Of a stretch of 64,000 nucleotides of DNA, positions 58,960 to 64,000 are shown one piece after another. The position numbers and the translations under genes were made by a program. Below the pieces are notes generated by a model. It had not been told where the DNA came from, searched no databases, and saw nothing but the letters and a program-made list of their open reading frames with translations. Positions within the stretch are counted from its first letter, which is position 1; every line of letters begins with the position of its first letter. The stretch lies in NCBI RefSeq assembly GCF_004791585.1, contig NZ_SRUU01000019.1, forward strand, positions 43,869 through 107,868, in the 5' to 3' direction. The DNA comes from Mesorhizobium sp. M1C.F.Ca.ET.210.01.1.1 (GTDB lineage: Bacteria > Pseudomonadota > Alphaproteobacteria > Rhizobiales > Rhizobiaceae).

Positions 58960-61026
58960 GTGACGTTGGGGTTCAGTAAGGCGTCGCCCGGGTTGATGGG
59001 CAAACCAACGCTTGGTTCGGCGCAGGCGAAGGTCAGGCTTTTCGGCCTGACACTCGTCGCATGCGTCGCCGGCTTTTTTCTCTTCGGCTTAGGCCGGCAC
59101 GCCTCGATAGGCTGGATGCTTGTTGCGGTGGCGACGGCAGGCGCCGGTTACCTGGCCGTGTTTCGCGCCCGCGGGGCGGCGAAGAATGGTGTCGGCGACA
59201 CGCTCCATCGGGCCGGGGCGCGTAGCAAGCCGTCGGCGAAACCGACTGGGCGAGCGGCCAAGTCCGCTCGCTCGGAACTGGCCGCGGCACTTGCCAGCTG
59301 CCGGTCGGCCTTCCTTGCGGTCGGGTTGTTCAGCGGCATGCTCAACGTCCTGATGCTCGCAGGCTCGCTCTACATGCTCGAGATCTATGATCGCGTGCTG
59401 CCGAGCCGCAGCCTGCCGACGCTGGTCGGTATTTCGATGCTGCTCATCATCCTCTATTGCGGGCAGGGCGTTCTCGATTTCGTGCGAGGGCGGGTGCTGG
59501 CGCGCATCGGCGGTGCCCTCGACGAGACGCTTGGCCGCCGTGTCTATACGTCGGTGCTTAGATTGCCGCTGAAGGCCGGGCGCGAGGGCGACAGCCTGCA
59601 GCCGATGCGCGATCTCGACAGCGTGCGCGCCTTCCTGTCCGGCACGGGTCCGACGGCACTGTTCGACCTGCCATGGCTGCCGCTCTACCTGGCCATCATC
59701 TTCATGTTCCACTGGCTGCTTGGTGTGACGGCGCTGTTCGGGGCGATCGTGCTGGTTACGCTGACGGTGCTTGCCGAGCGATTGACGCGCCAGCCGGTAT
59801 CGGCCGCAACCTCGAGCGGGAACCGCCGCAGCGGGTTGGTTTCCGCCGGCAGTCGCAACGCGGAAGTCGTTGCCGCCATGGGCATGGCCGGCGGGCTCGC
59901 CGCACGCTGGGAAGATGCCAACCTCGATTATATTGCCGACCAGCGCAAGGTGAGCGACGTCGCCGGCGGCATCGGCTCGGTATCGAGAGTACTGCGCATG
60001 CTGCTGCAGTCCTCCATGCTCGGCATCGGCGCCTGGCTGGTCATCGAACAGCAGGCGACGGCGGGCATCATCATCGCCGCTTCAATCCTCAGCGGCCGCG
60101 CGCTGGCGCCGGTCGATCTTGCGATCGCCAACTGGAAAGGTTTCGCGAGCGCGCGGCAGGGCTGGCAACGGTTGACCAGGGTGCTGACGGCGTTGCCCGC
60201 CGAGACCGAGCCCATGCCGCTGCCGGCGCCAAGTGCCAGTGTCACAATGCACAATGTTGCGATCACGGCTCCGGGGGCGCAGCGGCTGCTGGTCCAGGAA
60301 GCCAGCTTCGCCATGGAGGCAGGCCATGCGCTTGGCATCATCGGCCCGAGCGGATCGGGGAAGTCCACCCTGGTGCGCGCGCTTGTCGGGGCCTGGTTGC
60401 CAGTGGCCGGCCGGATAAAGCTGGACGGTGCCGATCTCGACCAGTGGTCGCCGCGGGAGCGCGGCCGCCATATCGGCTACCTGCCGCAGGATGTCGAGCT
60501 GTTTGCCGGCACCGTCGCCGAAAACATCGCCCGCTTCGAGCTGGACGCCGACCCGGCCGCGATCATCGCCGCGGCCAAGGCGGCTGGCTCGCACGAGATG
60601 ATCGTGGGCTTCCGTCAGGGCTACGAGACGGAGATCGGCGACCATGGCGAGGCCCTTTCGGCCGGCCAGCGTCAGCGCATTGCCTTGGCCCGCGCGCTCT
60701 ATCGCACCCCGTTTCTCGTGGTGCTCGACGAGCCGAATTCCAATCTCGACATGGATGGCGAGCAGGCATTGATCCGGGCCATGCTTGGCGTTCGCGAACG
60801 CGGTGGCGTGGTGGTGATCGTCGCTCATCGTCCGAACGTGCTCGCGGCTGTCGATTTCGTCCTGGCGATGAACCACGGGCGCATCCATGACTTTGGGCCG
60901 AAGGACAAGGTCTTCGGCAAGATGTTCCCGATGCTGAGGGCGGTGCCCACGGCCAATCCGCCGCCGAGGTCGGCCGCGGATGGCACCCCGCAGGCTTTCG
61001 CCAACGGAACCGGGGGAGGGAACTAG
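58960..61026 (+). CDS. Type I secretion ABC transporter/permease 2 with N-terminal extension
   Basis: The 688-residue protein has an extra N-terminal region with two hydrophobic helices (LTLVACVAGFFLFGLG; IGWMLVAVATAGAGYLAVF) and a basic linker (about residues 70-105). The PrtD-like transmembrane and ATPase halves follow: GIIGPSGSGKSTLVRALVG, LSAGQRQRIALARALYR, LVVLDEPNSNLDMDG. It is paralogous to the gene at 55475. GTG 58960 follows GGGAAGGG. The next gene is its adaptor, two bases after the stop. Confidence 0.9.
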   Translation: MTLGFSKASPGLMGKPTLGSAQAKVRLFGLTLVACVAGFFLFGLGRHASIGWMLVAVATAGAGYLAVFRARGAAKNGVGDTLHRAGARSKPSAKPTGRAAKSARSELAAALASCRSAFLAVGLFSGMLNVLMLAGSLYMLEIYDRVLPSRSLPTLVGISMLLIILYCGQGVLDFVRGRVLARIGGALDETLGRRVYTSVLRLPLKAGREGDSLQPMRDLDSVRAFLSGTGPTALFDLPWLPLYLAIIFMFHWLLGVTALFGAIVLVTLTVLAERLTRQPVSAATSSGNRRSGLVSAGSRNAEVVAAMGMAGGLAARWEDANLDYIADQRKVSDVAGGIGSVSRVLRMLLQSSMLGIGAWLVIEQQATAGIIIAASILSGRALAPVDLAIANWKGFASARQGWQRLTRVLTALPAETEPMPLPAPSASVTMHNVAITAPGAQRLLVQEASFAMEAGHALGIIGPSGSGKSTLVRALVGAWLPVAGRIKLDGADLDQWSPRERGRHIGYLPQDVELFAGTVAENIARFELDADPAAIIAAAKAAGSHEMIVGFRQGYETEIGDHGEALSAGQRQRIALARALYRTPFLVVLDEPNSNLDMDGEQALIRAMLGVRERGGVVVIVAHRPNVLAAVDFVLAMNHGRIHDFGPKDKVFGKMFPMLRAVPTANPPPRSAADGTPQAFANGTGGGN

Positions 61027-61027
61027 C

Positions 61028-62329
61028 ATGGCTGCGCCGGGCACCTCCCATGCATCGATCCGCTTCTACATAAGGCTCGGGCTCGGAGCCGTGCTCCTGC
61101 TTGGCGGAGGCGTCGGTGGCTGGGCATCGGTCAGCGAGATTGCCGGCGCGGTCATCGCCCCCGGCACGCTCGTCGTCGACTCCCACGTCAAGAATGTGCA
61201 GCATTCGACCGGCGGCATCGTTGCCGAGATCGATGCCCGCGACGGCGACCTCGTGAAAGCCGGCGACCTGCTGCTGCGTCTCGACCGCACCGTGCCGGCT
61301 GCCAATCTCGCGGTGGTGAGCAAGGCGCTCGACCAGCTCACGGCTCGCAAGGCGAGGCTCGACGCCGAGCGTCGGGGCGCCGACAGCATCACTTTTCCCG
61401 CGGAGGTCCTCGCTCGTTCGGCCGATCCCGATGTCGCCGAGGCGATCTCCGGCGAGAAGCAGCATTTCGACACGCGGCGCACGTCCCGCGCCGGCCAGAA
61501 GGGCCAGCTCGGCGAACGCATCGTCCAGCTCGAGAAGGAGATCGCCGGCGACACCGCGCAGATGGAAGCCAAAAGCAAGGAGATAGAGCTCGTGCAAAAG
61601 GAGCTCGCTTCCGTGCGCGTGCTCTGGGGCAAGAAGCTCATTTCCATCGACCGGCTGACCTCGACCGAGCGCGAGGCGACGCGCCTGGATGGCGAGCGCG
61701 GCCAGCTTGTCGCTGCGCAGGCGCAGGCCCAGGGGCGCATCGCCGAGATCAAGCTGCAGATCATCCAGATCGACCTTGACCTCAGCACCGAAGTGAACCG
61801 GGACCTGCGCGACATCGACGGCAAGATGGGCGAGCTTTTCGAGCGCAAGGTGGCGGCCGAGGACCAGTTGAAGCGGGTCGACATTCGCGCGCCCCAGGAC
61901 GGCGTCGTGCAGCAGTCTCTCGCCTACACCGTCGGCGGGGTGATCACGCCCGGCCAGACGATCATGCAGGTCGTGCCGGACAATGACAGCCTCGCGGTGG
62001 AAGCCAAGATCGCGCCAAGCGACATCGACCAGCTATGGGTCGGCCAACAGGCATCGTTGCGCTTCTCGGCATTCAACCAGCGCACGACGCCGCAGATCGA
62101 TGGCGTTGTCGAGAGAACCTCGCCCGATATCGCCACCGATCAGCGCACCGGCGTCAGCTACTACACCGTGCGCATCAAGACGACCGCCGCCGAGGTCGCG
62201 CGCCTCGGCGAAGTCAAGCTGGTGCCCGGCATGCCGGTGGAAACCTTCATCAAGACCGAGGACCGTTCGGTGATGTCCTACCTGGTGAAGCCGTTGCAGG
62301 ACCAGATCAGCCGCGCCTTTAGAGAGTAA
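61028..62329 (+). CDS. Type I secretion membrane fusion protein 2 (HlyD family)
   Basis: The 433-residue protein has one transmembrane helix (LGLGAVLLLGGGVGGWASVSEIAGAVI), the lipoyl half (VQHSTGGIVAEIDARDGDLVKAGDLLLRLD), a long coiled coil and the HlyD C-terminal block (IRAPQDGVVQQSLAYTVGGVITPGQTIMQVVPDNDSLAVEAKIAPSDIDQLWVGQ). GGGGGAGGGAACTAGC precedes ATG 61028. It pairs with the ABC protein just upstream and lies before the SdrD-like gene, its probable cargo. Confidence 0.92.
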   Translation: MAAPGTSHASIRFYIRLGLGAVLLLGGGVGGWASVSEIAGAVIAPGTLVVDSHVKNVQHSTGGIVAEIDARDGDLVKAGDLLLRLDRTVPAANLAVVSKALDQLTARKARLDAERRGADSITFPAEVLARSADPDVAEAISGEKQHFDTRRTSRAGQKGQLGERIVQLEKEIAGDTAQMEAKSKEIELVQKELASVRVLWGKKLISIDRLTSTEREATRLDGERGQLVAAQAQAQGRIAEIKLQIIQIDLDLSTEVNRDLRDIDGKMGELFERKVAAEDQLKRVDIRAPQDGVVQQSLAYTVGGVITPGQTIMQVVPDNDSLAVEAKIAPSDIDQLWVGQQASLRFSAFNQRTTPQIDGVVERTSPDIATDQRTGVSYYTVRIKTTAAEVARLGEVKLVPGMPVETFIKTEDRSVMSYLVKPLQDQISRAFRE

Positions 62330-62417
62330 GCCCGCACAACGGGAAAATGAAAAACAGCAGCCAAGAGAAAGCAGCAGCCACGATAAGAAACTGAACACGA
62401 AGCTAGGGGAAAATGCC

Positions 62418-64000
62418 ATGACGTCTAGCGATATCAGCGACAATCTGTCGAACGATCCGCTTGCAACACTTGATTCCACCGTGACCGGAAGCACCGATCC
62501 GGCTTCTTCCGACCCTGTGCCGCCGCTTGCGGTCGCGGTCGACCAGGCGGACGCGGACTACGCGCCCGGCGAGACGGTCGGGATCACGGCCACCGACGTA
62601 GGGGACGGCGGCTCGCTCACGTTCTCGGTCGCCCATGTCAGCGCGGGCGCCGACGGAATCCTCGGCACCCTGGACGATGTGCTCACCTACGACCTGACCG
62701 GGACCGGTACGCCCTGGGTCGTCACCGATGGCGGCGCCGGCGACCTCGACGGCACAGTCAACGGCAAGATCCAGACGTCGTGGTACGTCAACAGCGACGC
62801 GGCCAACCAGGCATTCGTGCTCTCGGCGGCAGACCAAGCAGGCGGCCGGGTCGCGACGGTGAATTTCACCGATGCGGTGAACGCGCCGACCTACGATTTG
62901 ACCTTCAAGACCACCGTAACGATCAACGGTGCCCTCTTTTCATCCTCGGATGTCGCGACCGGCGCGGGAACAGGTCTGCTTGATCCTTTCGTCCGAATTT
63001 CGGCGTCAGGTAACAACACGACGGAGCAGGGGTATAATACCGACTTTAATGCTTTTATTCTTGATAATACCTCCAAGGGCGGTAGTCAGTACGTTCATTC
63101 GGTGAACATTGCCGACATTCCGATTCAATTCGTAAATGGTGTCGGCTACTATCGATTCGATCTCGACATCAACGAGTCCAACGTTGCCACGTCACAAAAC
63201 CTTTCCCTGGATTCGCTCCAGATCTGGCAGGCCCCTACAGGCGATTTGCATGATTACGCACCCGGAGCGACCCCGGAGCAGGGCACCGGCGCCTTCCCGG
63301 CAGGTGACAACGCTTCGCTGATCTACAATCTGGATGCCGGCGGCGACAAGTTCGTCGGGCTGAACGGCGAGCTTCAGCCGGGCAGCGGCAACACCACCGA
63401 TATGTCATTGCTGGTTCCCATCAGCAGTTTCGATCCGAGCAAGCCCTATATCTATCTCTATTCCGGGTTCGGTTATCAGGCCGGTACTTATCAAGGGCCC
63501 ACGGAAACCGCACAGAGCACCTGGACGGCTGATTCCGGCTTCGAGGAATGGAACCGCCAGATCGGCCAAGTGATCGACGGTCACAAATTCAACGACCTGA
63601 ACGCCGACCACGTTTGGGAGGCCGGGGAGCCGGCTCTCAGCGGCTGGACGATCTACCTTGACATCAATGGCAACAACTCTTTGGATTCGGGCGAGCCGTC
63701 TACGGTCACCGACGCAAACGGGTACTATCACTTCACCGTCACGCCCGGCACCTACACGATCCGGGAGGTGGCGCAGGCAGGATGGTCGCAGGATGCGCCG
63801 AACAACGCGGAGGGCGAGTACACCGTCACTCTGGCGGCGGGCGAGGAGAGCCACAACAACGACTTCGGCAATTTCGAGCTCGGCTCGATCTCGGGCCACA
63901 AGCTCGAGGACGCCGACGGCAGCCTGGGGACGACGGGTGACCAGACGCCGGTCGAGAACTGGACGATCACGCTCTACAAGGACGACAACCACGACAACAT
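62418..64000 (+). CDS. SdrD B-type repeat protein, probable type I secretion cargo (3' end outside window)
   Basis: An open frame from ATG 62418 (ribosome site AGGGGA) continues past the window end, 527 codons so far. It has no signal peptide. Residues 1-390 form a region of unknown fold containing several aspartate-rich motifs (DADYAPGETVGITATDVGDG). SdrD B-type prealbumin-like domains begin near residue 394 (GQVIDGHKFNDLNADHVWEAGEPALSGWTIYLDINGN; GYYHFTVTPGTYTIREV) and again near 490 (ISGHKLEDADGS). The position after a type I secretion pair and the lack of a Sec signal suggest export as a large surface adhesin. Confidence 0.85.
   Translation, partial: MTSSDISDNLSNDPLATLDSTVTGSTDPASSDPVPPLAVAVDQADADYAPGETVGITATDVGDGGSLTFSVAHVSAGADGILGTLDDVLTYDLTGTGTPWVVTDGGAGDLDGTVNGKIQTSWYVNSDAANQAFVLSAADQAGGRVATVNFTDAVNAPTYDLTFKTTVTINGALFSSSDVATGAGTGLLDPFVRISASGNNTTEQGYNTDFNAFILDNTSKGGSQYVHSVNIADIPIQFVNGVGYYRFDLDINESNVATSQNLSLDSLQIWQAPTGDLHDYAPGATPEQGTGAFPAGDNASLIYNLDAGGDKFVGLNGELQPGSGNTTDMSLLVPISSFDPSKPYIYLYSGFGYQAGTYQGPTETAQSTWTADSGFEEWNRQIGQVIDGHKFNDLNADHVWEAGEPALSGWTIYLDINGNNSLDSGEPSTVTDANGYYHFTVTPGTYTIREVAQAGWSQDAPNNAEGEYTVTLAAGEESHNNDFGNFELGSISGHKLEDADGSLGTTGDQTPVENWTITLYKDDNHDN

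Noticed and set aside
1..64000. tRNA genes, attachment sites or integrase-bounded islands
   Set aside because: Intergenic regions were read for cloverleaf-like blocks and for integrase or transposase genes; none was found, so no mobile island is claimed.

Overview
The window reads as chromosomal DNA of a Rhizobiales alphaproteobacterium, most likely Mesorhizobium or a close relative. This is inferred from the high GC content, the gene families present (Ynb-type lipid cluster, TIGR01459 HAD hydrolase, tandem TadG-like proteins, B12-riboswitch ABC importer) and the dispersed intergenic palindromes. No rRNA, tRNA, phage, IS transposase or CRISPR array was seen.

Layout. 1-4.2 kb: the tail of an unknown gene, a MarR-GNAT fusion regulator, an AraC/GyrI-like regulator divergent from a CadC-like winged-helix/TPR regulator, and a small exported protein. 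4.3-10.3 kb (minus): an RND efflux operon (adaptor, FAD monooxygenase, RND pump). 10.4-13.8 kb (plus): a promoter with a palindromic operator, a cobalamin riboswitch, a 30-codon ORF and a B12-type ABC importer. 13.8-19.6 kb (minus): a six-gene, partly overlapping lipid operon that resembles E. coli ynbABCD plus a PlsC acyltransferase. 20.1-23.6 kb: marR-emrA-emrB, with a long branched RNA fold between emrA and emrB. 23.8-29.6 kb: a PAS-PAS-GAF-GGDEF-EAL protein, a CAP-domain lipoprotein, a DUF2189 membrane protein, a LysE exporter and a SnoaL-like protein. 29.7-33.7 kb: two tandem TadG-like VWA proteins.

34-52.6 kb is mostly core: HAD hydrolase, ribF, an HdeD-like protein, an adenylate cyclase/TPR protein, a phosphoesterase, a MipA/OmpV porin-like protein, ileS, a lipoprotein, tadA, an rluB-type pseudouridine synthase, rsmD, an M16 peptidase pair and a patatin. 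A palindromic repeat sits in the 5' coding region of the second M16 gene.

53-64 kb is a surface-protein secretion region: an RTX/VCBS protein, two complete type I secretion inner-membrane pairs (ABC + HlyD), and an SdrD-B-type protein that runs off the window. The upstream regions of the RTX gene and of the second ABC gene are duplicates of each other, with the conserved block the same distance from each start codon.

The items most worth following up are the emrA-emrB RNA element, the duplicated type I secretion leader, the Ynb-like lipid pathway with altered CDP-alcohol transferase motif residues, and the in-frame palindrome in the M16 gene.
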